DNA from: Aaosphaeria pasadenensis
Taxonomy: Eukaryota; Ascomycota; Dothideomycetes; Pleosporales
Direction: 5' to 3'
Length of the DNA stretch: 64,000 bases
Assembly (NCBI GenBank): GCA_022813625.1
Contig: JAKLMB010000018.1
Span: forward strand, 62,001 to 126,000
Positions 22,112 to 36,645 of the stretch are shown here, one piece after another (within the stretch, counting starts at the first letter, position 1; each line of letters starts with the position of its first letter). The notes under the pieces are model-generated. The model searched no databases and was not told the DNA's origin. It saw nothing but the letters and a program-made list of their open reading frames with translations. A program made the translations under genes and the position numbers.

Positions 22112-23794
22112 ATGGCGACCGATACCGTAGACGTTGCGATCAACTCGCTCCTTGCGGCAGGAGTAAAGTATGTCTTTGGCGTTCCTGGTGCAAAGATAGA
22201 TTCCGTATTCAACGCACTTGTCGATCACAAGGAGATACACCTCGTCGTGTGCCGCCATGAGCAAAATGCGGCCTTTATCGCAGGAGCAGTTGGAAAAATC
22301 ACCGGCCGTCCAGGAGTGTGTATTGCGACATCCGGTCCAGGGACTAGCAATTTGGTCACAGGCCTCGTTACTGCTACCGACGAAGGCGCCCCAATGGTTG
22401 CCATTGTGGGTAGCGTCAAACGGTCACACATGTTAAAGAAGACACATCAAAGTTTACGAGCTGTTGAGCTCCTTACTCCGGTCACCAAGAAGGCAGCTGG
22501 AGTCACCGTCGAGAACCAGGTCGCTGAGATCATGCTTGATGCGTTCCGTGTTGCTACTGCATATCCCCAAGGCGCAGCAGCAGTAATTCTGCCTATCGAC
22601 ATCATGCTTACTGGAGTGAGCAAAACTACAATCCCTGCATTCCCATCAAATGCCTTTCTGCCACCGGCATACGGTCTATCACCAGAGAGCACTCTTCAGG
22701 ATGCAGTTACTAGAATCCAGGCAGCTAAGGCGCCGCTTCTATTCCTAGGAATGCGCTCAGTTGAGCCAGATGTAGTTGACGCGGTTCGTCGTTTCCTCGA
22801 GGTGCATCCAATGCCAGTTGTTGAGACATTCCAAGCTGCTGGAGCCATTTCCAAGGAGCTTGTACACCTTTTCTACGGCAGGGTTGGTCTGTTCCGCAAT
22901 CAACCTGGAGATAAGCTGTTATGTCATTCGGACCTCATTATTACCATCGGCTACGACCAGGCAGAATACGATGCGGATGTTTGGAACACTACCAACCACT
23001 TTGACATCATCCATCTCGACTTTACTGCTGCGGACTGGGGCCACTACTACGCACCGAAACTGGAACTCATCGGCTCACCAGCGCAAAATCTGGATAGTCT
23101 CAAGAGCAAACTTTCTAGCGTGGCAAAGTTACAAGAAAAAGACGAAGCCAAAGCTATCCTCGCCGAACTTCATACCTGGAAGTCGAGTCCGCATGCCAGC
23201 CTTAAGCCTGGCTTGGTCCACCCTCTCTACTTTATCCGGCTGCTCCAGCAGATGATGATAGAGTCTACAACAGTAGCATGCGATATTGGCAGTGTGTACA
23301 TTTGGATGTGCAGATACTTCTACTCTTACAAGCCAAAGACGTTCTTGGTATCCAATGTCCAACAGACATTAGGTGTCGCCATGCCCTGGGCAATTGCAGC
23401 TTCTCTTTGCCAGTCACCACCGTGCTCCAGCAAGGTGATTAGCATCAGTGGTGACGGTGGCTTTATGTACAGCTCTCAGGAGCTTGTCACAGCAGTACAG
23501 CAGGGCTGCAATATGACGCACTTCATATGGAATGATGGCAAATACAACATGGTCGAATTTCAGGAAGTCAACAAATACGGGCGAAGCGCTGGTATTGAGT
23601 TGGGTGGAATGGATTTTGTGAAGTTTGCGGAGGCATCCGGAGCAAAAGGTTTCCGCGTTACTGATGCTTCAGAACTGGAGAGCGCTATGAAAGAGGCGTT
23701 GGAGTACGAAGGTGTTTGTGTTGTGGACGTGAGTATTGATTACTCCCATAACCTCGCGCTGATGAAGCAGGTCAGCCTAGATGATATTTCCTAA
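22112..23794 (+). CDS. acetolactate synthase, catabolic type
   Basis: An intronless gene of 560 residues. It is a thiamine-diphosphate enzyme with the usual three domains: an N-terminal PYR domain with catalytic E50 (CRHEQNAAF), a central domain, and a C-terminal PP domain with the GDGG motif at 447-450 followed by WNDGKYN at 473-479. The stretch MVEFQEVNKYGRSAGIELGG and the tail VVDVSIDYSHNLALM resemble catabolic AlsS/BudB synthases rather than the biosynthetic Ilv2. The protein starts only a few residues before the fold (VDVAINSLLAAGVKYVFGVP), so it has no mitochondrial presequence and should be cytosolic. It would condense two pyruvates to acetolactate, the substrate of the neighbouring decarboxylase. 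A different ThDP enzyme (glyoxylate carboligase or oxalyl-CoA decarboxylase type) is less likely. Confidence 0.88.
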   Translation: MATDTVDVAINSLLAAGVKYVFGVPGAKIDSVFNALVDHKEIHLVVCRHEQNAAFIAGAVGKITGRPGVCIATSGPGTSNLVTGLVTATDEGAPMVAIVGSVKRSHMLKKTHQSLRAVELLTPVTKKAAGVTVENQVAEIMLDAFRVATAYPQGAAAVILPIDIMLTGVSKTTIPAFPSNAFLPPAYGLSPESTLQDAVTRIQAAKAPLLFLGMRSVEPDVVDAVRRFLEVHPMPVVETFQAAGAISKELVHLFYGRVGLFRNQPGDKLLCHSDLIITIGYDQAEYDADVWNTTNHFDIIHLDFTAADWGHYYAPKLELIGSPAQNLDSLKSKLSSVAKLQEKDEAKAILAELHTWKSSPHASLKPGLVHPLYFIRLLQQMMIESTTVACDIGSVYIWMCRYFYSYKPKTFLVSNVQQTLGVAMPWAIAASLCQSPPCSSKVISISGDGGFMYSSQELVTAVQQGCNMTHFIWNDGKYNMVEFQEVNKYGRSAGIELGGMDFVKFAEASGAKGFRVTDASELESAMKEALEYEGVCVVDVSIDYSHNLALMKQVSLDDIS

Positions 23795-24779
23795 ATATAC
23801 CTCTCATATTGGAGGCGCAAGAAGGCGTATGTATGATCTTTATATAGGAGTCAAGTGACTGGCAAGATCAGCTGGCGTGGATCAATAATACAAAAGTTAC
23901 TTCCTTAGCCCCGTCTTGATTTCGTGACAGTACTTCGGTACGTTGCTCGGACACGGGACATGTGTAAGCTGCTAATCTGCTTCTGGAGTCAATCTCAACG
24001 TATATTCAGCTAATACTGTTCCCCAGACAAAGAGTGGCGAGAAACATATCAAAAGTACAATACCTGAAGAGAGACACTACTGTCTGCACGTCATTCTTTA
24101 ATCAGTCGGCCTGCATGTAGGTTCGAAAATATGACAATCTTAGAACGAGAACCTTAAAAGACGTATCTGGGATGTATGCATACGGAGAATAAGTTAAGCA
24201 CCCTCAATCAACTTAAAGACCCTGAACACGAATGGGCTGAAAGATCGTCAACCAGCACTCTGTCTGTGCACGATGGGACCCCACGGGATGGTCGACTGGT
24301 GAGCGTATTGGCGGTGAACACAAGCACGAGTCGTATAGAACGAGGGTAATAACTTGTACAGAGCCCGTGGCTTGAGTATTGCCGACACAGGACAGACGGC
24401 TTGCCTCGCTTCTAAGATAAGCTACTGTAGGTTGCGTACTAATACGAGGTAGCTGCGCTTACACATTCACCTTTACCGAGAACTTCGAGGGTTATGGCAA
24501 TGCTTAAAAGCCATAATTATACTATCGTCAAACTAACAGCTTAGCACAAATGCATACAGACGGGAAGATAGATAGCTTCCTATTATTCCTGTTGAAACCT
24601 CTGCAGGTGTTTACAAACCTCCAGCCCGTTCCATCGGCCGGAAGCGCGTTCCTGTGAGTGTCGAGTGCCCTTATAAGTATCAATTCCTCCCAGCCCTGGG
24701 ACATGCTCCCGGTTTCCCCCACACCATAAACAATTGCTGCTTCTCGTGTCTCTTTGCTGTACCGCCCACGGTCGCGATT
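23795..24779. other. intergenic, nothing recognised
   Basis: About 1 kb. No frame, RNA gene or clear repeat was found. It should contain the terminator of the acetolactate synthase and the promoter of the receptor-like gene. Confidence 0.5.
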
Positions 24780-25984
24780 ATGGAAGCTGCTCTGCCGCCC
24801 CCACCTGGCTTAGTACCCAATTTTTCTCACCCTCCACGATCACTGGGCTACGGTATACGAGCCTATGCTGCATTTTCTGCTGCCCTGTGCTCAGTTTTGA
24901 TCAGCATAAGGTTGTTCACACGAATAATCATTCTGCGCAAACTCGAGATAGATGACTGTATGAAAGCTGCTTCCAATCATTTCGTTGTTGAGCTAACCCT
25001 GCTAAGATACCTGCATCTTCTCTTGGGTATTTCTTGTGGCTCTGACAGTATTATGTCAATTCACCGTAATCAACGGTGCTGGACTTCACCAGTGGAACAT
25101 GAGTATTGAACAATTCAAAGACTTGCTTATTGTGAGTACCGTATTCGCTCTGTCTCCTACCTATTGCAACACTGACTATTTTCTAGTACGTATATGTTGC
25201 GAAAGTGCTTTATCTTTTTGTTTTGTTACCGATCAAGATCACAATCATCCTCCAGCTCCGCCGATTTTTTGCTCCTCACTCATATCTAGCCTCGTATAAA
25301 GTTCTGACTTGGGTACTCATTATCAGTACGGCGCTTGCTATATCCTCGCTACTCACAGACGTCTTTCAATGCCACCCCATCCGGAAAGCATGGGAATTCG
25401 ATATCCCAGGGAAATGCATCACATCGCCAGTTGTTCACTCATACACGGCCAGTGTAAACATGGCCACGGATTTTGCGATTTTACTCCTTCCGGCCTATTG
25501 GATATGGAAACTGAAGATAGCTGTCACTAAGAGGATTCAAATAAGCTTACTTTTCGTTGGTGGAATTATGTAAGTTCTACTACATGCAAACACTTCTCGA
25601 ATAACCTGCTAAGTATTTACTACCTTCAGAGCGTGCCTAGGAAGTATACTGCATCTATACGAAGCCAGGCAAATGGTCAAGAAGGCAGATCAATCATACA
25701 TGGCCGGTCGTCTTTTTCTCTGGTGCCTTCTTGAAGTCGTTGGCGGGTTCATATCATCCTGCCTGCCTGTGCATCCGATATTCTTCAGGGCGATCCGGGC
25801 CGGAAGCATCAAAGCAGTGCGCCACGATCCATCTTCTGGGGCGTTTCGTCGAAATACTGAGGAAGATCTCATCGGCCAGAGCGGGGCATCTAGTCGGGAT
25901 CCGACTGATTCTAAAGTTCGATACCCAGATCCTGATGCTATCAGTCTCCATTATTTGCAGGAGGAAGATCAGTTTCGTAGATGA
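24780..25984 (+). CDS. fungal rhodopsin-domain membrane protein (PTH11-like)
   Basis: Four exons, 24780-24957, 25007-25131, 25187-25569 and 25630-25984, give 346 residues. The first intron (49 nt) has a clear CTAAC branch site. About seven hydrophobic helices are visible. Family marks are LRKLEIDDY after helix 1-2, KVLYLFVLLPIKITIILQL, DVFQCHPIRKAWE followed by GKCI (the conserved loop cysteines), and NMATDFAILLLPAYWIWKLK. These define the fungal rhodopsin-domain/PTH11-related family, often annotated as receptors or as secondary-metabolite cluster proteins. Ligand and function are unknown. The tail of about 75 residues is hydrophilic. It is the neighbour of the acetoin pair, but a link is not shown. 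Confidence 0.8.
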
Positions 25985-27215
25985 GGATCATGTATATTAT
26001 GAGCAAGTGAAGAACCTTCCAAATTGAAATGCCACGCAGGACGTGGTATCTTTGGAGTACGGCCTCTCCAGTCATGAAAAGTTTGTTGGATTTTTTATTC
26101 ATGATGCATTGCCTTGGTCATTCCAGCAGTCATTTTCAAGTATCTCGAATGAGTGCAAACTGCAGCAAAGTACACGACGCTGCTCAAAGGAACATCTGCT
26201 AATGACACGCGGGTGGAGATCTCTGATACATTGATACTACACTGTACTTGGCGAAAGTGATCGGTTACTGTTTAACCCACTTCTGTACAGATCAACGTGA
26301 AGTTCTATTTAGTCTTCTTGACAGATCACACACGGCTGGGAATAAGGTTTATCGCAATGCATTGTGATTTCTTGGGTTTGTTGTGATGGGGGACTACAAT
26401 TACAGAAGGATAAGAGAAGATCATCCCAGAATTGCCTCAAGAAGGCACTACAAGCGCGGAATCGAACCATTTCACGATACATATATGCATGAAGGAGATA
26501 AAAAGGACGGGTCGGTTCCAGTAAACCGGTCGCTTGACTCATTACCAATACACATGATCTCCACCAGCCTGCTGACTTTACCTGCGGTGGGCCTCTTGGT
26601 CAGCAATATCTTCTCATAATCCTATATGACTATCTATCTTTTCGGCTCGTCAAAAGTTCTTGGCTTGTACGGGCCAATAAAAGCACCACGGCGTTGGTTG
26701 AGCTGGCATTCTTGTCGGGTACCTGAGTGGTATACGTTTTATTCTTTAGAGCTGGTCTCCGTCTCTTATGAAGTTATGTTTCCAAGATACCCCATACAGA
26801 AAGATGTACTAGGGTTCCGAAATTTATGGTTTGTTTACCCTATTTATTTCCATACAGGATAAACTAAAGTATTTTGGGGCAAGTTGTACTGTACAAAGCC
26901 GTGAGTGTACGAAGCGCATCTTCAGTGACGTGCTTGGTGAGTCAACCAGAGCCGACTATGTCAGCGAAGCAGAGAAACATGACCATTCAGGTCTGAATAG
27001 TAGGATCCTAAGAAATTGTATGAATCAGAAAAAGAGATTGACAAGCATTCCTCCGCATATTACGATGAATAGTGACTCTACTACTTGTCACGGAGCGGAA
27101 GAACTAAATCGCCGAATTGAGTCACCCCCCATTGCCCCCGCCGAAATTTAGGAACCACTTTCGCCTGCCCCTCATTGACGAGTCAAACGTGAACAATCAA
27201 AACCCAATTGTCAAC
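25985..27215. other. intergenic, no supported gene
   Basis: About 1.2 kb. Several short frames (for example 26309-26548 minus, 26626-26862 plus) have no motif. A TTCGA box near 26460 on the minus strand was tested as a tRNA T-arm, but its stem does not pair. The region probably holds only the lysyl-tRNA synthetase promoter. Confidence 0.45.
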
Positions 27216-29738
<2,523 letters not shown>

Positions 29739-31056
29739 ATACCAATCCGGTCTTACGTAGGCGTCCTGGAAAAAGATTAGGGCGATATTGGAAAACATTG
29801 ACCACAAAGATTGGATCATGGAAGGGGAGGCACAGTAACGGATTAGAATAAAAAATTCCAAGATACATCGTCTTTGCTTTATCCCGTTCAATTCAGAGAA
29901 AGCAATCCAATAAGACTCTTCATTTTACAAACTTTCATTCGTGAACCGTAAGTGATCTAAGTCTTCACGGTGTGAAATTGCCCCAGGCCGTGAGCCGTCG
30001 ACAAACACACCCACCCCATGATTACCTTGTAGACTATCGACTGCATAAAAACCACAATATGAGACAAAAAGGTCACAATGCCAGTATAGCTCCATACCAG
30101 CACTAGCCTAGAGGATCGGCCCGGGGAAGGTGGTGTCGAGGGTACCGCGAAAGGCTCGGATCGCCACCAAGTCGCGGCTACACTACGCATAGCGTACCGG
30201 AGTTTCAACGTCACTTCAAGCAATGCGGACGATGAATTGTATATCCATCCACATGATTCTGTGCCTGCCTGACATGTATTAAATCTTACATTGATACCGA
30301 TACCTTCATTTTGAAGACCGAGCCGATTGCATTCATTCCAAGTACCGGTGCTCTCGCAATTACCTATGCTGCAGAACAAGTCGATCCAACTTCCTAAATG
30401 TCCCACGGGGCAATAGATCGGCTGGGACTATGTCAAATATACTTACGAGCAACTTAGACCTGCGTTTGCACGTTCACCACGAAGCAGAAAAGATATGCAT
30501 CTTTGGAAACACTAGATGAGTACCTCGGCCCACCATACAACTACGTGCAATGCATTGCAGTCGGAGTATCTCAATATTTGTATCCTCACCATAACCTAAC
30601 GCTCTTAACCAGATCTACCTACGTGAATCTTGTAATCTTCTTACGCTTTACGCCGGTTATGCATGAATCCGCACCCCCCATCACATGATTTTCCTACGTA
30701 GTAGCAAACAAAGATCAACAGCCCCCAACGCCGGCTTGGAGAATCGATGATCTTGACCAGCCTTGTCCCGACAGTACACTACCGTGTCTGGATATGACGA
30801 GAAGTCTACATCCATCGAATGTACTATACCTCACTGTATTGTACTGTATTCTGTTCCCCCCATGAACTATATACCCATGCACAAAGAATCATCCCAACCC
30901 TCCGTTTCCCCAACAGAGAAAGGAAGGAAGAAAATCCCTTACCGTCCACGCGACGTCTGCCCATCCATCCATGCCGCTGAGCGCAGAGATTATATCAACC
31001 TTACCACCGTCTTGGGAAACAGTTCCCATTTACCATGGGTGGTTTGATCGCTCTCA

Positions 31057-31076
31057 CCCACCCACCCACCCACCCA
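31057..31076 (+). repeat. (CCCA)5 microsatellite
   Basis: Five perfect CCCA units, read directly. Confidence 0.95.
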
Positions 31077-31752
31077 ATTAATATCCTGTGCCTGTCCGTC
31101 GTCGATGTCGCTATATTAACCCATCGCGAAACGTCTCCAATCGCCGACCAAGAAGAGAGATTGAACGTAAATGAAAAACGGTCTTGCATGCATGCATGTC
31201 CACGCCCACGCCCAATAAACCGCGCTGGAAGTATCGATTCGCTCGCTTGGGAGAATGTATACCTCCCCCTCCCATTATTACTTGGAGAAAACGTAAGGGA
31301 AAAAAATACAGTGCGAGCGGAGCGGAGGCTGGGATAAATTACCGGCGTAACCACCGCCGTCACCACAGCCCCCCGGAATGGGAAGTCGTGAACGGAACGA
31401 GGCATACACACGCCCAACACAAAGCCTTCTCTTCTTTCTTCTGATACTCGCCATCTATTCGATATCTCTTCCACATCATCCTCTCCTCTCCGCTCCGCCC
31501 GCTCTTCGTCCGCCCTGCGCCACAGAACTCACGTTTGGGGGTGGAAAAAAAGGGCGAGCCGTTTACGTGAGAATTCCGCGAAACGAAACCAAAGTCGAAG
31601 GTCTCAAGGCCGTTGTAACGTCCCGTAGTTAGTCTCGCAGGGGCAAGGCAGGATCAACGATAACGATAACGATAAACGGTCGTGTAACGCCCGTTATTCT
31701 CACTTCTCGTTTTTTCTTTTCTTTCTTTATTTAGCACCTCGCTGAGGCTGTT

Positions 31753-31767
31753 GGGGGGGGGGGGGGG
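31753..31767 (+). repeat. G15 homopolymer
   Basis: Fifteen consecutive G bases. The exact length is likely to vary between clones or be uncertain in the assembly. Confidence 0.9.
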
Positions 31768-31898
31768 CACAGGGGATGGGAAACGGTGGGTGAGCAATGT
31801 ATGTAGGTTATGTGCGTACCTCGTAAGGTGACGAGCAGGTTTAGGTAGGTTGTCGATGGGGTTTTTCTTACGTGCATATGTTTGTTGCGTTCGTTCTC

Positions 31899-31914
31899 CG
31901 GCGGCGGCGGCGGC
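31899..31914 (+). repeat. CGG trinucleotide run
   Basis: Five uninterrupted CGG units, followed directly by alternating GC (TGCGCGCGCG). Confidence 0.9.
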
Positions 31915-32025
31915 GTGCGCGCGCGTACGTAAGCTGCATGTTTCTACATTTACTTTGTTGGGTAGGTTATTAGTGTCTATTACTGCAGTACGGAGCAAGA
32001 TTATGATGCATTTATAGGAGGTTAG

Positions 32026-32045
32026 GTGAGCCTAATTAGGCTCAC
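32026..32045. repeat. perfect 20-bp palindrome
   Basis: GTGAGCCTAATTAGGCTCAC reads the same on both strands. The flanks do not extend the symmetry. Confidence 0.95.
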
Positions 32046-35000
32046 TTGCTGTTAGTAGATTGATGGACTGCTAATGTTAGGCTGACTTGTAAGTAACTAT
32101 TGTAGGTGCAGTTCTTCTGAGTTACACTGCGTGCGCCTAATATAGTAGAGGGGCCTTTGGGACTTTCGGGATTGATTGTAATGTTTTTTAAACTTAGAAC
32201 TCTTGTCCCTTTTAGGATTTAGGTTGTGCCCGAGTACTATGTATTGTGGTTTGTCCGGACCATGGTGAATAATCACATAGTTGACATAAAAAACACGTTT
32301 GGTCCGGTGCCCATGGCCTGAGATAAAATGCAAGGAAAGAGGCAACCAGCCGCATGGATTAGATTCCCGTACCAACGCGGAGGAAGAACCAAGGCGCCTG
32401 ATTCAGCATGAGTGAGTAGAGATGGGTGTATGTGTAATCTATGAACCATGGATGTGTGTTGCAGCGAAAAGTCTCGGGATTGTCTTCGAATTCGGGAAGC
32501 GTAAAGCGGGCTACTGGACGAGGCTATCACATTCCTGGACTACAGAGGGAGTGAATGAGGAGGAGCAGCGCGCCTATCTTACGGGAGAAGAGGGGACTGA
32601 CAGCGGGGATCTACGAATTGCGTTTCTTAGGCGGCACGTGGATGACGGCAGCGAAGGGAAGGGACGAGAGGGAACGAGGGAAGGGAACTAACTGATTGGA
32701 GTAGAACGGATACAACAGAACACTGCTAGATGGGGTAAGGAAAGACGGCTGACGGGATAAGATACGTGCCTTGCTGCATTGGGGAGAGGGGTACAGAAGG
32801 CGATCAACATGGATGTTTGGCTGTATTCAGCGCAGCAAATGTAGCAGAATCTGTGAGTTATAGATTGTCAGACCATGGACGTAGTACCAGTACCATAGTT
32901 GATGCCAACGGACAAACCTGTGATGAGACATTTCTCTGTCAACAGCAACAGAAATGCTACGAGTAGAGACAGAGAAATACTACGAGTACTACACTGGCTT
33001 TGCGAACGAGTGCGAGGGTGTGCGAGTGTGGTGAGTATGTGCATGTTAGCATAGATGCATGAATTGATCCCCACATGCAGCCACTCCTACGCATAGCTGC
33101 CCCTCCATGCCCTCCATGCACCCCTCCATCCATACATCGATACAGCACTGTACATCCTACAGGCTCATACCAAGCCCATCACGCATAGGCACTATCGATC
33201 ATGGCCCTCGATCCAATAAATGATATTGATCCCGACGGACGGGTGCCCATGAGCGCTTAGCCAGCCCACCTTCTTTGCGTTTGCAAAACTGGGACTCGGG
33301 AAAAAGCAAGTAACTGAGCAAAGAGAAGCGGAGGACAAGAGAACCGGCAAACAGATTTGATGCAAGATGCGTGTCGAATTGACTGCGTGGCTGGCCAGCT
33401 GACCTGTATTGGGCTCTCTCAGATGACCCAAAGGCGAGATGGCCGTTTCTGCGACCCGTAGGGCCACGGCCCGGATTGGCCACTGGCTTACACAGTCGCT
33501 GTGATGCATTCCGCTCTGGATTGGTGTTTGCCGTGTTTGTGCTGCGACGTGCCGTGTCGTGTCAGTGGTATCGATTGCAATTCGTCCCTCGGCCGGCACC
33601 GAAGAATGTGAACGACGATTATGTTGTGCAATCCACCGCACAGGTGGGAACGCGAGGTGCACGCCAGCCCAATGTCACCGTTCGAGTGACGTTCCCATGA
33701 CCCTCTGGCTAGGACCAATTGCTCCCAGCCTCCTTCCTTTACAGCCCGTGATAGCGAGCCAGAGGTTCTAATGCTGGGCTATGATATCAGAAGTTGGTTG
33801 GTGGAGGGGTAAAGTGTGTCATGTCATGGGCGGGGTAGGAAGTCGTTGGTAGAGCCGCGAGAACCGGTGCGGCTGGATCGGGTGTGATTGGTAAAGCAAT
33901 GATGCTGCACTGCTCCAAGTGATGGGCATGACATAGCACTGCAGGGCATGGCTTCGCATGGCATGGCATCCTCCAACTGCACCAGTGGTAGCGGGCGGTG
34001 GTGGCTGGGAATAGAAGAGATCAGAGCAGAGCAGGATACGACGAATCAGGAAGGGAATGGCTGGGCGTTTCGAAACAACCGGCGACTGGAGACGATGTGG
34101 ATTGGTCGTAAATGAACGGCAAAACCGAGTTGCAGGTCAAGCGAGCGAAGGATGGAAGGGTGGAGGTGGAGGACAAATCGTATCGTAACGCAGGCGAGGG
34201 GGGAGGTGGAGGGAGCGAGGAGACTTGCGTGAACGGTTCCAACGCGAAGTGCGAACCGGCGCCAGGGCAAGGATCAGCCTACACCCCATTTGGCACTAGT
34301 CTCTTTCGGTTATACTCCGTCGTTGGAAGCCCGAATGGAACGGGCGGGAGCTACTTGTTATGGTTGTACAAAACAGGTTAGTGTTCCATCTTAGCCATCG
34401 TTGATTGAGGACACTCTTCAACTCACTACGCGTACGAGATCGTTATCCCCATGGAATCATTTAATTACCTTCCATTGTAATTACCCTACCGTCGAAGATC
34501 GGGGGGACAAGTGTTCATTCTGATCGGCGCCATGTTCCGAAGGAAATATGCAGGGTAAAAAAAGAAAGAAGAAAAAGGAAGCGGGAATTCCCTAGAACGA
34601 AGGGATCCGCGACATTGGGAAAAGGGCACTCGCAGGATGACACCGTAGTAACACAGCGTGTTGACATTGACCCAACATCGCGCATCCTCGGAACGACCTC
34701 TGGAATGCGATATCAAGGACCCTTTACGGAGTACTATATAGATATGTTTGGGACAGCAGAAGGGAGAAGAATGGGACAGTCTTGCTTGCCTCATCAAGTG
34801 TGAAAGACGTGATCTTTCAGCCTCCTCTGTCGAAAAGCATTGTATATCCCTCGCTGGAAAGACATAACCATTAACCGGCAACAATTACCCAAGTCGAACC
34901 GACCTGGCCAGAAATCTAAGTATCGCATCCATCTCGTACCACTCTCGTAGACCTGTCTGTACCTGCTGCTGCAATGCACCCCAGCATTCGACACCCATCT

Positions 35001-36627
35001 CCCAGGAATGCGAAAAACGCAGCATCTTGATCCTCCAGGACCAAGTCGTGCGACATAAAAAGCACAGTCCAAATGTATTCCTTTTCTTCTCTCTCTTTCA
35101 CATGCGAACCCTTCCATCCCATCATGGGCCAACATCCCTCCGTTCAATTACTTCTTACTTACCAGTGTAACACACGGTCCACACCCCTTTCTTCTCTTCC
35201 GGTAGGTGGTTGGGAGGAGACGAGATGACGGGACGGGAAGGCAAACGCTGCTGCCTAGAGCTACCCTACCGTCCCGATATTCTCGATACTTATTATTTCC
35301 ACAATATCTGATATCCATGTAAGGGGGCGTGCCCACGGGCCTCGGACGAAGGACCATGTCCAGCCTCGCCGGCGCGTAACTTTCTAGGTAGTTAGTTTCC
35401 TGGATGTTGTGATGGTGATTGACTACTGGCCATGGAGGGATAGCAGAGATAGAAAAGAGTCATGCGATCGTTGAATTCGGCGCGATTGATTGATCGATGG
35501 GGAAAGACGATGTTTCACACGGTTGGTTGCCTACGATTAGTATCTACTTGCGGCGAAGATGCGTGCGCGCCGTGACTTCTGTGAGATATCGCGGTACCAG
35601 AGTAGGCAAGACAAGACATGAGATGCGCTGGAAACAAATCATCTCGATACAGCCGCGACGAAATGCATACCTATGGTAAACGTCCCGTTTGCCCTCTTGC
35701 CCTCGCCTCGTCAGCCTCGCATCGCATCGCGTCGCACAAGTGGTCATCAGCCTCTAAATCTCTCTGTCTTCCCGTAGAATCTGATAACGCTTCCCGCCTT
35801 TGAAAAGATGACCACCTGAACCACCAACTACGTAGATGGGTTTATGGTGTGCGTGGTGCTGACTTCCGATACCTACCTCTATACGGACGTTCGTTCGTTC
35901 GCTCGCGATTCCAGCGCGCCCCGTAAGGCTGAGTATAACTGCTCTCTACATACGGAGCTGCATTGCGCTGCATCTCACGTCCTCCCTCCCACCCTCCACT
36001 CGCGGCCTGGATGATTTGGTTGGTTATGTCCGTCGATTTCATCAGATAGCTCGCATGTGTGTGGGTGTGCCATGTGGTTCACGCACACATACATCATGCA
36101 CAGTAGTCCAGTCGGGCATCCTCGTTCGTTCGCTCGCTCGTCGAATGATGACGATTATGAGCATATCACCATCACATAAGCCCTGCGCGCCCAATCATCC
36201 CGAGCGTGCGAACGAAGGGTATGAGTGAGCGGTGGTTCGCAGCGAGTGATGTGCAGTTAAGCGCCGGTGTAACGACCTACCACCCATGGCAAGCAGTAGG
36301 AGTTAGGTATGGCTGACCGGCCGCTCACTCGCTCAACTTGCACGAATGGTCGGGCAGCGAGGAGCATTTTGCGCTCTATCACGTCTGTTCAATCTTCCCT
36401 TTTCTTTTTTTACACACTTGCCTTTGAATTAATTTCTTCTTCCACTTTGATAACGTTCCTTTTTCTTTTTTTACTTTCTTCTTCTTCTCCATGGCGTGCG
36501 TGTGTGAGAAAATACCACAATCCCTGCCTTTCCCTTCCTTTCTTATTCCGGATTTCCCATTATACGGTAGTTTTCCGTAGAACAGTCACTTAACGCGTGT
36601 ACTATGTATGTATGCCCACGGAGTTGG

Positions 36628-36645
36628 ACACACACACACACACAC
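36628..36645 (+). repeat. (AC)9 microsatellite
   Basis: Nine AC units, followed by pyrimidine-rich sequence on the plus strand. Confidence 0.95.

Noticed and set aside
26440..26480. Possible tRNA T-arm (minus-strand GGTTCGATTCC)
   Set aside because: The five-base stem around the loop does not pair well and no matching D-arm, anticodon arm or acceptor stem was found.
29957..30406. Minus-strand frame with several cysteines (149 codons)
   Set aside because: It opens with GTG rather than ATG, and I tried to attach an upstream exon through the GTAAGT donor near 30446 but the frames did not join.
35880..36140. CRISPR-like array from GTTCGTTCGCTCG repeats
   Set aside because: Only two short low-complexity runs with no regular spacers, and the genome is eukaryotic.
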